Part shown: in pieces, positions 55,145 to 64,000 of the stretch
Position numbering within the stretch: the stretch's first letter is position 1
Layout of the letters: every line of letters begins with the position of its first letter
From: Alteromonas_E sp965248545
GTDB taxonomy: Bacteria > Pseudomonadota > Gammaproteobacteria > Enterobacterales > Alteromonadaceae
Assembly: GCA_965248545.1 (NCBI GenBank)
Contig: OZ252110.1
Span: 3,162,001 to 3,226,000, forward strand
DNA: 64,000 bases
Direction of reading: 5' to 3'
Made by a program: the position numbers and the translations under genes
Notes under the pieces: model-generated
The model's database searches: none
What the model was told of the DNA's origin: nothing
Seen by the model: only the letters and a program-made list of their open reading frames with translations

Positions 55145-58100
55145 ATGAAACTTACAGATTTAGCTTTTACAAAAAAGCGCCTTGCTATGGCCATGCGAGG
55201 AGCGCTGAGTAATCCAGTTACCACTATTTCAGCGGCTGTATTGGCAAGCTCTATGATTGTTGCACCAGCGGTCGCGCAACAGACAGGTGGCTTGGCAGGT
55301 AAGGTTACAGTTCAAGGTGATATTGATCCGACTACTGTAACTGTCACCGCGTCTAGCCCAAACATGCCAAAACCTCGCAGCACCAATCTAACAGCCAATG
55401 GTAATTTCAATCTTCCATTCCTTATTCCCGGCATGTACACAGTGAAAGTGGAAGCGGAAAATGGCATGTCAAAAACGCTGCAGCTTGAAGTGTTACTCGA
55501 CCAGACTGCTCGTGTAGATATCGCATTAGTAGCTGAGGACGATGACACGGAAGTGATTACTATCGTAGGTACAAATCTCGTCAGACAAGGTGACTCATCA
55601 CTGAGTAACACATTGGGTGAAAATGCAATTAAGGGTTTACCTATTGGTCAGTCATACAGGGACTTGTTGAAAATTATTCCTGGTGTTGAATACAGTGAAT
55701 ACAGCGTGCTAGGTCCATCAGCAGGCGGTTCTGGAAGGGACAACCAATATGCATTTGACGGTGTAAACGTAGGGTTGCCACTATTTGGAAACCTTGCTTC
55801 ATCGCCTTCAACTCACGATATTGCGAACGTTTCAATTGATCGAGGTGGTGCAAAGGCTATCGGGTTCAATCGAGCCGGTGGACTCTCTATCAACACCACG
55901 TCAAAATCGGGGACAAATGAATTTCAAGGCAGTATTGAATACCGGTTACAAGACGGAAATTTTGTTGCTGATGTCGACCGCGACGAAGACGACGTGGTCG
56001 AAAATTCGAAACCCGATCGCAATTGGATTATTGGCAGTGTAAGCGGGCCAATCATCCAAGATGAACTATTTTTCTACGGCTCTTATTACAGACCTGAGAT
56101 AACAAGAGTCAGTAAAGAGACTGCTTATGGTCCAGCACGGGACTTCTCGAGTGTAGACAACGAGTATTACGGTAAATTGACTTGGGCACCAACTTCGGAT
56201 CTGTTGTTCAACATGAGTTTGCGTGATTCAGAAGAAGAAGTCGATGGTGCCTCGGTCGGTAGTCTTGCGCAAGATTCGACATCTGAAGGCTCTTTGGTTG
56301 AAGAAAAAATCTTTATCGTTGATGGTTCCTACTATTTAGGCGACTCAACTACTGTCTCGTTTAACGTAAGTACTTGGGATTATGAAACACAGGGGCAGCC
56401 AGACAATCTTCTCGATATAGTACCATCGCTAGGTGCATCTCTGGACCTGAACAACCTAGATCAACTCGGTTTGTTTAATGTTCCCACACTGAATTCTTCA
56501 GATCCTAATTATGATGTAGCAGGTGCTCAGGCACTCATCAACCGTTATGGATTTCAGGGCGCAGATGGACTTACCGGTGGTGGTCAGGTCGGTGTCGGAA
56601 GTACGATCAATATTCAAAACTTCTATCGCGATTCATTTGAGTTCAATCTCGATCACGAAATGGAAATTGGTGACACCTATCACAGTATCCATTTTGGTTT
56701 TCAATACGAAGAATCTGAAGAAGTCCTTGCACGACGTTCCAATGGTTGGGGCGGGATCGTATATAACGGTGGGTTGAGCCCTGACACTTATGAAGGTGAG
56801 CAGCCGGTATACTTTACAGCGATTGTCCAGCAAATGAGCTTCCTAGGAGCAGATGGCGAGGCCGTGCCACCCATCAGATCATCTACTGAAACCTTTAACC
56901 TAGAAATCAATGACACCATCGAGAGTGGTGACTTTATTTACAATGTTGGTTTCTTGATCAGTAAAGACGTTTTATATGGACAAGGTCTACGCGAAAATCC
57001 CAATAACGTTTCAGGCTATGAGCTAGCGCCGGGCAATAAATACAAAATGTATACGGTCGATTGGCAGGATATGATTCAGCCGCGTTTGGGGATCACCTGG
57101 CAGTTCCAGGATGACGCAACCGCTTTTGCTAACTTTGCTAGCTACAACCCTTCAGCAAGTTCCTTGGCTCGAGCGGCATCGTGGGCGCGAAATTCTCAGC
57201 GCACACTGAATGTTTACTTCGATGAAAATGGGGACTATATCGGCAATGATCCGAGAGTTGGTTCATCAGGTAAATTCTTCCAAGAGGGCATGAAGCCACG
57301 TCGTACTGATGAAATAACAGTAGGTATGACGAAGAACTTAGATAGTGGTTGGATGCTGCGCGGTCATGTGCGTCATCGTAAAGCCGTTAATCCATGGGAA
57401 GATACTTGGAACGGTTCACGCTTATACGGAGAGTATGAAAGCCCATTCGGTCCCGTACCTGATTGGATTGCGGCGAAAGGGTTATATATACCTGAGCTTG
57501 ACGATTATCGCGCAGAAGTCGGTGGTTCGTCATACGTCGTTGCTCAACTCGATGGCGCTGAGAACAAGTATTGGGAAGTTAGCTTAGAAGGTGAGTACTT
57601 CGGCCGCGATTGGTATATTAACGCGTCCTATGTATGGTCACACTATTATGGAAACTACGACCAAGACATTACCAGTGGCGGTTCCGACGGCAATCTATTT
57701 ATCGGCTCTTCAAATTTGGCTGACGGCAGAGGACGCCAGATCTGGGATGGTAAATACGGTAAGTTGAACGGCGATCGTCCACATAAAGTAAAAGTATTGG
57801 GCTACTACACCACAAGTTGGGATGCCAATATTGGCGCTAACTTCTTATTCCAGTCGGGTGATGTGTGGGAAGCTTGGGATGGTTCGCTATACGGCTATTC
57901 TAGTTCTACTATACGTTATGCGGAGCCTGCTGGTAGTCGCCGTGAGGCCAGTCATTGGCAGCTAGATCTAAACTATCGCCAAGATTGGCAAATTTCCGAA
58001 GACTTTACGTTGGAATTTGCGGCGGATATCTACAACGTATTTGACAAGCAAACGGGCTATAACTACGACCCTTATGTGTCTAACGATTCATTCGGTAAAC

Positions 58101-58156
58101 CGCGCGACCGTATATTGCCGCGTCGGATTGAGTTGTCTATCGCCTTGACCTTCTGA
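55145..58156 (+). CDS. TonB-dependent receptor with carboxypeptidase regulatory-like domain (Oar-like)
   Basis: A 1003-residue outer-membrane protein. The signal peptide ends near VAPAVAQQ (about residue 45). A CarboxypepD_reg-like beta-sandwich (about 48-130, GGLAGKVTVQGDIDPTTVTVTASS) precedes the plug, which has LPIGQSYRDLLKIIPGVEYSE and a NQYAFDGVNVGLPLFGN segment. The large barrel ends RIELSIALTF. This is the Oar/Omp subfamily of TonB receptors, common in marine Alteromonadales and thought to import proteinaceous or other large ligands. It is monocistronic, closed by a terminator at 58227. Confidence 0.92.
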   Translation: MKLTDLAFTKKRLAMAMRGALSNPVTTISAAVLASSMIVAPAVAQQTGGLAGKVTVQGDIDPTTVTVTASSPNMPKPRSTNLTANGNFNLPFLIPGMYTVKVEAENGMSKTLQLEVLLDQTARVDIALVAEDDDTEVITIVGTNLVRQGDSSLSNTLGENAIKGLPIGQSYRDLLKIIPGVEYSEYSVLGPSAGGSGRDNQYAFDGVNVGLPLFGNLASSPSTHDIANVSIDRGGAKAIGFNRAGGLSINTTSKSGTNEFQGSIEYRLQDGNFVADVDRDEDDVVENSKPDRNWIIGSVSGPIIQDELFFYGSYYRPEITRVSKETAYGPARDFSSVDNEYYGKLTWAPTSDLLFNMSLRDSEEEVDGASVGSLAQDSTSEGSLVEEKIFIVDGSYYLGDSTTVSFNVSTWDYETQGQPDNLLDIVPSLGASLDLNNLDQLGLFNVPTLNSSDPNYDVAGAQALINRYGFQGADGLTGGGQVGVGSTINIQNFYRDSFEFNLDHEMEIGDTYHSIHFGFQYEESEEVLARRSNGWGGIVYNGGLSPDTYEGEQPVYFTAIVQQMSFLGADGEAVPPIRSSTETFNLEINDTIESGDFIYNVGFLISKDVLYGQGLRENPNNVSGYELAPGNKYKMYTVDWQDMIQPRLGITWQFQDDATAFANFASYNPSASSLARAASWARNSQRTLNVYFDENGDYIGNDPRVGSSGKFFQEGMKPRRTDEITVGMTKNLDSGWMLRGHVRHRKAVNPWEDTWNGSRLYGEYESPFGPVPDWIAAKGLYIPELDDYRAEVGGSSYVVAQLDGAENKYWEVSLEGEYFGRDWYINASYVWSHYYGNYDQDITSGGSDGNLFIGSSNLADGRGRQIWDGKYGKLNGDRPHKVKVLGYYTTSWDANIGANFLFQSGDVWEAWDGSLYGYSSSTIRYAEPAGSRREASHWQLDLNYRQDWQISEDFTLEFAADIYNVFDKQTGYNYDPYVSNDSFGKPRDRILPRRIELSIALTF

Positions 58157-58226
58157 GATAAATGAGGATGTGTGTTTGGCAATGGACTGCCTACAAACCC
58201 GCATAATCAAGCAATCTTACTTACTT

Positions 58227-58258
58227 AAAAATCCCCGCAATAGTGCTGGGATTTTTTT
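58227..58258 (+). terminator. Terminator after the Oar-like receptor
   Basis: AAAAATCCC (58227-58235) pairs with GGGATTTTT (from 58248), with an inner GCA/TGC pair around ATAG, and the T run continues to 58258. Confidence 0.9.
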
Positions 58259-58302
58259 ATCTACTTTTGTAGCTTATTATTTGCTTTCCAGGTGTTATTT
58301 CG

Positions 58303-60789
58303 ATGCAATCTACGACCAGATTTATTATGAAGAATGCTAATCGCAGACTAAAACTGACCATCCGACTGCTGTTTCTCTTGTTGCTGAGCAGTTGTGCGTC
58401 TTTGCCCATCGAGCAGATGCCGACGGAGTCATACAATCATCGCGTGCAGTTTTTGGTGATGCATTTTACCGCTATCGATTATCAACGCTCAATTAATGCG
58501 TTGGCGCAAGGTAAGCATGTTAGTTCTCACTACTTGATCCCGGAGCGATTTGACGACAGTTATCCGCACGATGAGCTCAAGATTATACAAATGGTCGATG
58601 AACAGCACCGAGCATGGCATGCAGGTAAGAGCTCGTGGCAAGGGCGGTCCAACCTAAATGACCACTCCATTGGTATTGAAATCGTTAATATTCCAGAGTG
58701 TAAACGGCAGAGAACACTGCGTGCGGGAGAAACCGCATCGCATCAAGAACACGGCGAAGGGCGCATGTGTATTTTCCCTGATTTTGATCCTGAACAAATT
58801 GAGTTGTTGATCAAACTGTCCAAAGAGATTTTGGCTCGACACCCGAGCATAGGTCCAACCCAGGTCGTTGGCCACTCTGACATTGCACCGAGTCGCAAAA
58901 ATGATCCTGGTCCGCGTTTCCCCTGGTATCAACTATATAAAGAAGGGATCGGTGCTTGGTATGACAACGAAACGGTTGATGATTTCTGGCAGCAGTTTGG
59001 GCAGGGATCACCAACGGTTGGTTTGGTCCAACGTGCGTTGAGAACATACGGTTACTCAGTGCTGGAAACTAGCCGTCTTGATCAACAAACGTCTGACGCT
59101 TTATCTGCGTTTCAAATGCATTTCTTGCCATGGGAAGTGTCAGGGAAGCCAACTGACAAAACCATCGCGACGCTGTTCGCTTTGATTCAAAAGTATTTCC
59201 CCCAAAAGATTGATCCTTTGATGACTCGTTATAGGAAGGAGCAACACCTTGCACTGCAAGTCAAAGAGATGCCCGAAACTGCGCTAGGTCAGGTCGACCG
59301 CATTTTTCCTGAGCGAGACCCAAGCAAACGCACTAAGGTCAATGATCGGGAACGGTTTAAAGCGTATGAAGGTAAAGGTGAAATCATTATCGATGGGCGC
59401 GACGCGCAATATGCCGAAATCTCGGTTAACGGGCAAATGCTCAATATTGAACAGCCTTTTGTTGAGGGCAAACGCTATCGCTATTCACTTGCGAGGCGCA
59501 CGCGAGATGGAATTAACCATTTGAAAGTGGCCAATATCCAGCCTGAAGGGGCTGAAATCCATATCCAAATTCCGTTCCCGGAAATTGAGCCAAACCCGTC
59601 TCATCGATATGATTTTAACGCGTTAGACCAATTAATTAATGCAGAAATTGATGATGGCTTTCCCGGCGCCGTGCTGATGGTGGTGAAAGATGGTCAGGTA
59701 ATTAAGCACTCGGCTTATGGCTATAAACGTATGTTTGATGATTTAGGTAATCGCTTGCCAATCCCTCCGGAAATGGAAACGGCAACACTGTTTGATGTTG
59801 CCTCGAACACAAAAATGTTTGCCACTAACTTTGCGCTACAGAAGCTCGTCACAGAGGGGCATATTGATATTCGTGATCGTGTGTCGAAATACATACCAGA
59901 ATACACCGGAGATGGCCGTGATGCGGTTACTATTACGGATTTACTGACGCATACAGCAGGGTATGCGCCACAAATTCGGTTTTTTGATCCGGACAACAAA
60001 TACGGTAAACGCCTTTACTCACAGAGCAAATCGCACACAGAACAACTCATATTGAATAGTGTGCCACTCGAGGTGAGTCGCGATCTGAGTCCTGTGTACA
60101 GCGACACTGGTTTCATGCTTCTTGGAATGCTAATTGAACGGGTTACCGGCCAAGCACTGGATGAGTATGTTGAGACTCAGATTTATGCGCCATTGGGCCT
60201 GCGCAACAGCAAATTCACCCCGTTGGAAAAAGGTCATGTCGCCAGTGAGATTGCGGCCACGGAAGTCAATGGCAATAGCCGAGGCGGCCGTATTGATTTC
60301 CCGAACATGCGCACTGGCGTTATTCAAGGTGAAGTGCATGACGAAAAAGCCTTTCATTCGATGCAAGGGGTGGCAGGACACGCTGGATTGTTTTCAAATG
60401 CACATGATCTATCGGTTTTGGCTCAAGTTGTATTGAATCGGGGGGGCTATGGGGAAGTACAACTTTTCTCTGCTTCTGTTTTCGACCAGTTTAGTAAAGC
60501 TTCAGACGCTGATATCACCTTAGGAGCAGGTTGGCGGCGGGCAGGCAATGGTGAGCGCAAATGGCACTTTGGCCCCTATGCGAGTGCTCATGCCATCGGT
60601 CATACCGGCTGGACAGGTACCGTCACAGTAATCGATCCTGAGTATGATTTAACCATCATACTGCTGACCAACAAGCGACATACGCCGGTTGTCGATCTAG
60701 ACGAGGATAACTATGGTTTCAAGGGTGATGAATTCGAATTAGGCAGATATGGCAGTATTATTTCATTGGTCTACGAAGCGATTTTGTAG
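58303..60789 (+). CDS. Lipoprotein fusing AmiD-type amidase and PBP4B/YfeW-like serine hydrolase
   Basis: An 828-residue two-enzyme protein. A lipobox LLLSSC gives Cys31. Residues about 45-215 are an Amidase_2 domain like AmiD (VMHFTAIDYQ, HDELKIIQMV, SIGIEIVN, VVGHSDIAPSRKNDPGPRFPW), which cleaves the MurNAc-L-Ala bond. A peptidoglycan-binding domain follows (about 230-290, VGLVQRALRTYGY). The last about 390 residues are a beta-lactamase-fold serine hydrolase like E. coli YfeW: SNTK for SxxK (near 499), YSDTGF and HTGWTGT. In E. coli AmiD and YfeW are separate. The fusion suggests paired action on stem peptides. It stands alone. Confidence 0.88.
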   Translation: MQSTTRFIMKNANRRLKLTIRLLFLLLLSSCASLPIEQMPTESYNHRVQFLVMHFTAIDYQRSINALAQGKHVSSHYLIPERFDDSYPHDELKIIQMVDEQHRAWHAGKSSWQGRSNLNDHSIGIEIVNIPECKRQRTLRAGETASHQEHGEGRMCIFPDFDPEQIELLIKLSKEILARHPSIGPTQVVGHSDIAPSRKNDPGPRFPWYQLYKEGIGAWYDNETVDDFWQQFGQGSPTVGLVQRALRTYGYSVLETSRLDQQTSDALSAFQMHFLPWEVSGKPTDKTIATLFALIQKYFPQKIDPLMTRYRKEQHLALQVKEMPETALGQVDRIFPERDPSKRTKVNDRERFKAYEGKGEIIIDGRDAQYAEISVNGQMLNIEQPFVEGKRYRYSLARRTRDGINHLKVANIQPEGAEIHIQIPFPEIEPNPSHRYDFNALDQLINAEIDDGFPGAVLMVVKDGQVIKHSAYGYKRMFDDLGNRLPIPPEMETATLFDVASNTKMFATNFALQKLVTEGHIDIRDRVSKYIPEYTGDGRDAVTITDLLTHTAGYAPQIRFFDPDNKYGKRLYSQSKSHTEQLILNSVPLEVSRDLSPVYSDTGFMLLGMLIERVTGQALDEYVETQIYAPLGLRNSKFTPLEKGHVASEIAATEVNGNSRGGRIDFPNMRTGVIQGEVHDEKAFHSMQGVAGHAGLFSNAHDLSVLAQVVLNRGGYGEVQLFSASVFDQFSKASDADITLGAGWRRAGNGERKWHFGPYASAHAIGHTGWTGTVTVIDPEYDLTIILLTNKRHTPVVDLDEDNYGFKGDEFELGRYGSIISLVYEAIL

Positions 60790-60849
60790 CGTAAAAATAG
60801 GCAAATGAATGCGGTTCTCTCGAAGGTGACTTTCCGGGTTATGGATTGA

Positions 60850-62352
60850 CTAATGAAGTCGAGAAAAACGCGCTAGGATAGCGAGGCCAACAAAAATCAG
60901 CCATGCTAAAAAGTCGCCAAAATACCGATACGGGGTGGAGCCTTCAACGAGCGCAACTGGAAAGGTGTGAGAAGCTCGTTCAAATTGAGGCAATTGACTG
61001 ACAAGTTTGCCTCTGTGGTCGACGAAGCCGCTTATGCCATTGTTGGTAGAGCGAATCACTGGCAGACCAAATTCCTTGGCGCGCATTTGGGCAATTTGCA
61101 TGTGTTGTGCAGGTCCGTGTGAACGTCCAAACCAGGCATCATTACTGACAGTCAGTATGAGTTGGGTGTTTTCGTATAGATTCGCCCTGACTTGGCGAGG
61201 GAACGCGATCTCAAAGCAGATCGCCGGTGCTATGTGATGGCCATTTGCAACCAGGTTGCGCTGTTGATAATCTCCACGGGTAAAACTCGACATCGGCAGA
61301 TCGAAAATCGGGGCTAAACCACGTAATAAAGATTCGAAGGGGACAAATTCACCCACAGGAAGTAAATGATGTTTAGCGAATCGATTATTGTGTCCATAGC
61401 GATAGTGACCTAGATCATCACCGGGGTGTTGCTGGCCTAACACGATCAAGTTGTTATATACCTGATCGGATTCGAAATTGTAGTTTACGATACCGGTTAT
61501 CAACGCAGCGCCGTTACTTGCAGTCAACTGATCAACATCGTGCAAATACTCTTGTGCTAATGACTCTAGCTTGGGAACCGCAGCCTCAGGCCAAACGATT
61601 AAATCGTAATCGAGAAACGGCAATGTTTCGTCGTAATATGCTTGCATAGTCGGAAGGTCTTGCTCTGGCATCCACCGCAATTCTTGCTTGATATTACCTT
61701 GCACCATTGCGGTACGAATAGTTTCTCCCGTCGGCTTTGTCCACTCAATTTGATTGAGCACAATGCCACTAATTAATGGTACTACCAATACAATGGCCGG
61801 CTTCCAAATGTTGCGTTGTATGACTCCAGACACCAGGCCTGCACTGAGTAATATCATTAACGCACTGACGCCGGTTTCTCCGATAATAGGTAGCCACCCA
61901 GCCAATGGAGAGTCCAGTTGTGAGTATCCAAGCGACAACCAGGGAAAACCCGTCAGCATCCAACTGCGTAACCACTCACACAGTAACCAAGTTACGGGTA
62001 AATAAATGGCAAGCAGGTGGCGTTTGCCAAGCATTAAGGCTAATTTGACTGCTAGCATGGGATAAAGGGCGAGATAGCCGCATAGCAGCACCATCATGCC
62101 TACTGAGGCGATCAGCGGTAAACCACCAAAATCAGCGATGCTGACATGCACCCAACTGATACCGGCACCAAACCAACCGAATGCAAACCAACCGGTAAGC
62201 CAGACCGGGTTGCGAGTTTCGGCTTTGATGATAAGTGTAAGCCAACCGCTCAGTGATACAAAAGCGAGCCACCAATAATCAAAGGGCGCATAGCTGAGGG
62301 TCAGCGACGCGCCACAGAGAACAGCAAATAGGTACGTCAGTATTTTTTGCAG
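60850..62352 (-). CDS. lnt: Apolipoprotein N-acyltransferase
   Basis: A 500-residue inner-membrane enzyme that adds the third acyl chain to lipoproteins. The nitrilase domain shows VWPEAAVPKL (catalytic Glu), PVGEFVPFESLLRGL (with Lys elsewhere) and APAICFEIAFP (Cys). The N-terminal helices are present and in frame back to the corC stop: ILTYLFAVLCGASLTLSYAPFDYWWLAFVSLSGWL. Yet no ATG, GTG or TTG occurs in that frame before the GTG at 62151, which would cut off about 67 residues of conserved membrane domain. A CTG at 62352, with GGAAGAG 6 bases before it, is the likely start. If the start is 62151, the protein would be 433 residues. Confidence 0.85.
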   Translation of the reverse strand: MQKILTYLFAVLCGASLTLSYAPFDYWWLAFVSLSGWLTLIIKAETRNPVWLTGWFAFGWFGAGISWVHVSIADFGGLPLIASVGMMVLLCGYLALYPMLAVKLALMLGKRHLLAIYLPVTWLLCEWLRSWMLTGFPWLSLGYSQLDSPLAGWLPIIGETGVSALMILLSAGLVSGVIQRNIWKPAIVLVVPLISGIVLNQIEWTKPTGETIRTAMVQGNIKQELRWMPEQDLPTMQAYYDETLPFLDYDLIVWPEAAVPKLESLAQEYLHDVDQLTASNGAALITGIVNYNFESDQVYNNLIVLGQQHPGDDLGHYRYGHNNRFAKHHLLPVGEFVPFESLLRGLAPIFDLPMSSFTRGDYQQRNLVANGHHIAPAICFEIAFPRQVRANLYENTQLILTVSNDAWFGRSHGPAQHMQIAQMRAKEFGLPVIRSTNNGISGFVDHRGKLVSQLPQFERASHTFPVALVEGSTPYRYFGDFLAWLIFVGLAILARFSRLH

Positions 62353-62355
62353 GGC

Positions 62356-63240
62356 TTACTCTTCCGATTCGGTTGATGACGGATTGGAGTCGTCAGGCAA
62401 CACTACTTTGAGTTGCTGCAAGCGCCGTTTGTCCGATTGCGTAACTTTGAATTGGATGTCGCCAATTAGAATTTCTTCGTTAGTTTCAGGCATGTGGCCA
62501 AACGCTTTGAGGACAATACCGCCTATTGTGTCGGCTTCTTCTTGGTTGAAGTCAGTCTCGAAGAAAGTATTGAACTCATCTAACGGCGTCAAAGCTTTAA
62601 CTGAGTATGTGTGTTTATTCAACGGGCGAATATCATCCGTCTCGTTTTCTTCAACGTCGAACTCATCTTCGATTTCACCCACAATGAGCTCTAAGATATC
62701 TTCAATGGTGACCAACCCAGACACGCCGCCGTACTCGTCAACAACAATCGCCATATGGTAGCGCTGCTGGCGGAATTCCTTTAGTAGTACATCGACTCGC
62801 TTACTTTCAGGTACGATTACGGCCGGTCGTAGGACGTCCTTTAACTGGAATTCCTTTCCGGGAATAAACGCATAGGCGAGCAAATCTTTGGCTAACAAAA
62901 TGCCTTCGATATGATCTTTGTCTTCACTGATGACGGGGAACCTAGAGTGCGCAGAGTCCAACATCAAGGGAAGAAACTCTTCCACCGATTGATCTATTTC
63001 TATGGTGATCATTTGTGCGCGGGGGATCATGATCTCACGTACACGCATGTCGTGCACACCAATCACTCCTTCGATCATTTCACGTGTTTGTGGGTCTATG
63101 ACTTCACGTGATTCGGCTTCGTTGATGACCTCTTTAAGGTCTTCTTTGTTTTTCGGTTCTCCGTTAAAGGGTTGGAGTATTTTGTCCAACCAACCTTTAG
63201 ACGTAGAACCGCTGGTAGAGTGGGGGTTATCGTCGCTCAT
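62356..63240 (-). CDS. corC: CorC-type CBS-domain protein
   Basis: A 294-residue cytosolic protein of the HlyC/CorC family. Two CBS domains span about 68-190 (EIMIPRAQMITIEIDQSVEEFLPLML and RQQRYHMAIVVDEYGGVSGLVTIEDILELIVGEIEDEFD). The C-terminal CorC_HlyC domain ends IGDIQFKVTQSDKRRLQQLKVVLP. It is linked to magnesium and cobalt efflux and, in other species, to cell-envelope defence. It lies between ybeY and lnt, as in most gammaproteobacteria; its stop is only 3 bases from the lnt start. Confidence 0.95.
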   Translation of the reverse strand: MSDDNPHSTSGSTSKGWLDKILQPFNGEPKNKEDLKEVINEAESREVIDPQTREMIEGVIGVHDMRVREIMIPRAQMITIEIDQSVEEFLPLMLDSAHSRFPVISEDKDHIEGILLAKDLLAYAFIPGKEFQLKDVLRPAVIVPESKRVDVLLKEFRQQRYHMAIVVDEYGGVSGLVTIEDILELIVGEIEDEFDVEENETDDIRPLNKHTYSVKALTPLDEFNTFFETDFNQEEADTIGGIVLKAFGHMPETNEEILIGDIQFKVTQSDKRRLQQLKVVLPDDSNPSSTESEE

Positions 63241-63282
63241 AATGTGCGTATTTTAGCCTTTCGCCAATTCGGTTGTTAATAG

Positions 63283-63744
63283 TTAATGATCTTGGTAGGG
63301 GTCGTCAATCCCTAATTTTGCAAGTAAACGTGTTTCAATGGATTCCATCTCATCTGCTTGCACTGGATCAATATGGTCATAACCGAGTAAATGCAATACG
63401 CCATGGATGACTAAATGCGCATAATGATGTTGCAATTGTTTACTCTGCTCAACTGCTTCAGCTTCGACAACAACAGGGCATATGACTAGGTCGCCGAGCA
63501 ACGGGAGTTCAATTTGTGGTGGGCACTCAAAAGGAAACGACAGTACATTGGTCGGTTTGGGTTTATCCCGGTATTCACCATTGAGTTGTTGCGATTCACC
63601 GGTATCAACTAATCTCACCGTTATCTCGCGCTCACTGTCATTTGAAACAGTGAGTGCTAAATCAGCCCAACGTTGAATATCTTCCTGGCTGGGAATTGAT
63701 TGGTTGGGCTGACAGGCAATCTGTAAATCGATGATGGCGCTCAC
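63283..63744 (-). CDS. ybeY: Endoribonuclease YbeY
   Basis: This 153-residue zinc endoribonuclease acts in 16S rRNA 3' maturation and ribosome quality control. The zinc motif HLVIHGVLHLLGYDHIDPVQADEME shows three His in HxxxHxxxxxH order. PTNVLSFPFE and an LGDLVICP segment are also conserved. The start is GTG and overlaps the ybeZ stop (GTGA), so the two are coupled. Confidence 0.95.
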   Translation of the reverse strand: MSAIIDLQIACQPNQSIPSQEDIQRWADLALTVSNDSEREITVRLVDTGESQQLNGEYRDKPKPTNVLSFPFECPPQIELPLLGDLVICPVVVEAEAVEQSKQLQHHYAHLVIHGVLHLLGYDHIDPVQADEMESIETRLLAKLGIDDPYQDH

Positions 63745-64000
63745 GAAGAACGATCCGCTTTGTTTTTAGCCTGTTCTGCGTCGTATTCTTCGTAGGCACT
63801 GACGATACGCGCGACCACGGGGTGACGAACCACATCATTGGCATTGAAGAAATTGAAAGAGAGCTCTTTGACGTTTTGTAAAACATCGATCGCGTGGCGT
63901 AGCCCTGATCTCGCGTTGCGAGGTAAATCGATTTGAGTAATGTCTCCGGTGATAACGGCTTTGCTGTTGAAGCCTATACGGGTGAGAAACATTTTCATCT
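63741..64000 (-). CDS. ybeZ: PhoH-like ATPase YbeZ, C-terminal part
   Basis: Only about 86 codons lie in the window; the gene continues past the right edge. The visible part reads KMFLTRIGFNSKAVITGDITQIDLPR, followed by SGLRHAIDVLQNVKELSFNFFNANDVVRHPVVARIV, the typical C-terminus of PhoH/YbeZ. It is an ATPase that partners YbeY in RNA metabolism. The tail is charged and variable. Confidence 0.93.
   Translation of the reverse strand, partial: MKMFLTRIGFNSKAVITGDITQIDLPRNARSGLRHAIDVLQNVKELSFNFFNANDVVRHPVVARIVSAYEEYDAEQAKNKADRSS

Overview
The window is a contiguous stretch of a gammaproteobacterial chromosome, most like a marine Alteromonadales-type heterotroph. This is inferred from a trp operon with a fused trpC-trpF and a ribosome-read trp attenuator, the neighbourhoods rnm-yciO-scpA-scpB-rluB, nadK-recN-bamE, grpE-dnaK-dnaJ, dapB-carAB-greA and lnt-corC-ybeY-ybeZ, two large TonB-dependent receptors, and genes for using polyhydroxybutyrate. 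No rRNA, tRNA, CRISPR array, prophage or insertion sequence was found.

Layout. 1-7.3 kb (minus): yciI and the trp operon trpE-G-D-CF-B-A, preceded by a leader peptide with three Trp codons and a complete attenuator. 7.35-11.2 kb (plus): rnm, a YciO-type protein, scpA, scpB, rluB. 11.2-16.6 kb is accessory: two transcription units behind paired copies of one palindromic operator (an unrecognised 362-aa protein; a PagL-like lipid A deacylase plus a short-chain dehydrogenase), a decayed transglutaminase-like gene, a small membrane protein and a lipoprotein of VNGD repeats. 16.2-19.4 kb (minus): nadK, recN with two LexA boxes, bamE. 19.5-31.5 kb: a polyhydroxybutyrate/3-hydroxybutyrate block (permease, two secreted hydrolases, dehydrogenase), a divergent TonB receptor, a LuxR-type response regulator, an unknown gene, a YdcH-like gene and a symporter-histidine kinase hybrid resembling CrbS/MxtR. 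This block lies between nadK and grpE, which are neighbours in E. coli.

31.7-35.7 kb: grpE-dnaK-dnaJ with a sigma-32 promoter, an intergenic hairpin before dnaK and a terminator-like hairpin before dnaJ. 35.8-39.1 kb: a cytochrome c' facing a cytochrome b561/bacterial-PH-domain operon. 39.3-45.4 kb: dapB, carA (TTG start), carB, greA. 45.5-52.6 kb: a zinc-linked group, with a metallopeptidase gene broken by one in-frame stop, an M3 peptidase lipoprotein, a secreted endonuclease/phosphatase-fold protein, a MerC-like membrane protein and a COG0523 GTPase. Three Zur-like palindromes sit in front of these genes. 52.7-60.8 kb: a SulP transporter, an Oar-like TonB receptor and a lipoprotein fusing an AmiD-type amidase to a PBP4B-like serine hydrolase. 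60.8-64 kb (minus): lnt (apparently with a non-standard start codon), corC, ybeY and the C-terminal end of ybeZ, cut by the window edge.

All family assignments come from reading translated sequence and recognising motifs; no database search was run.
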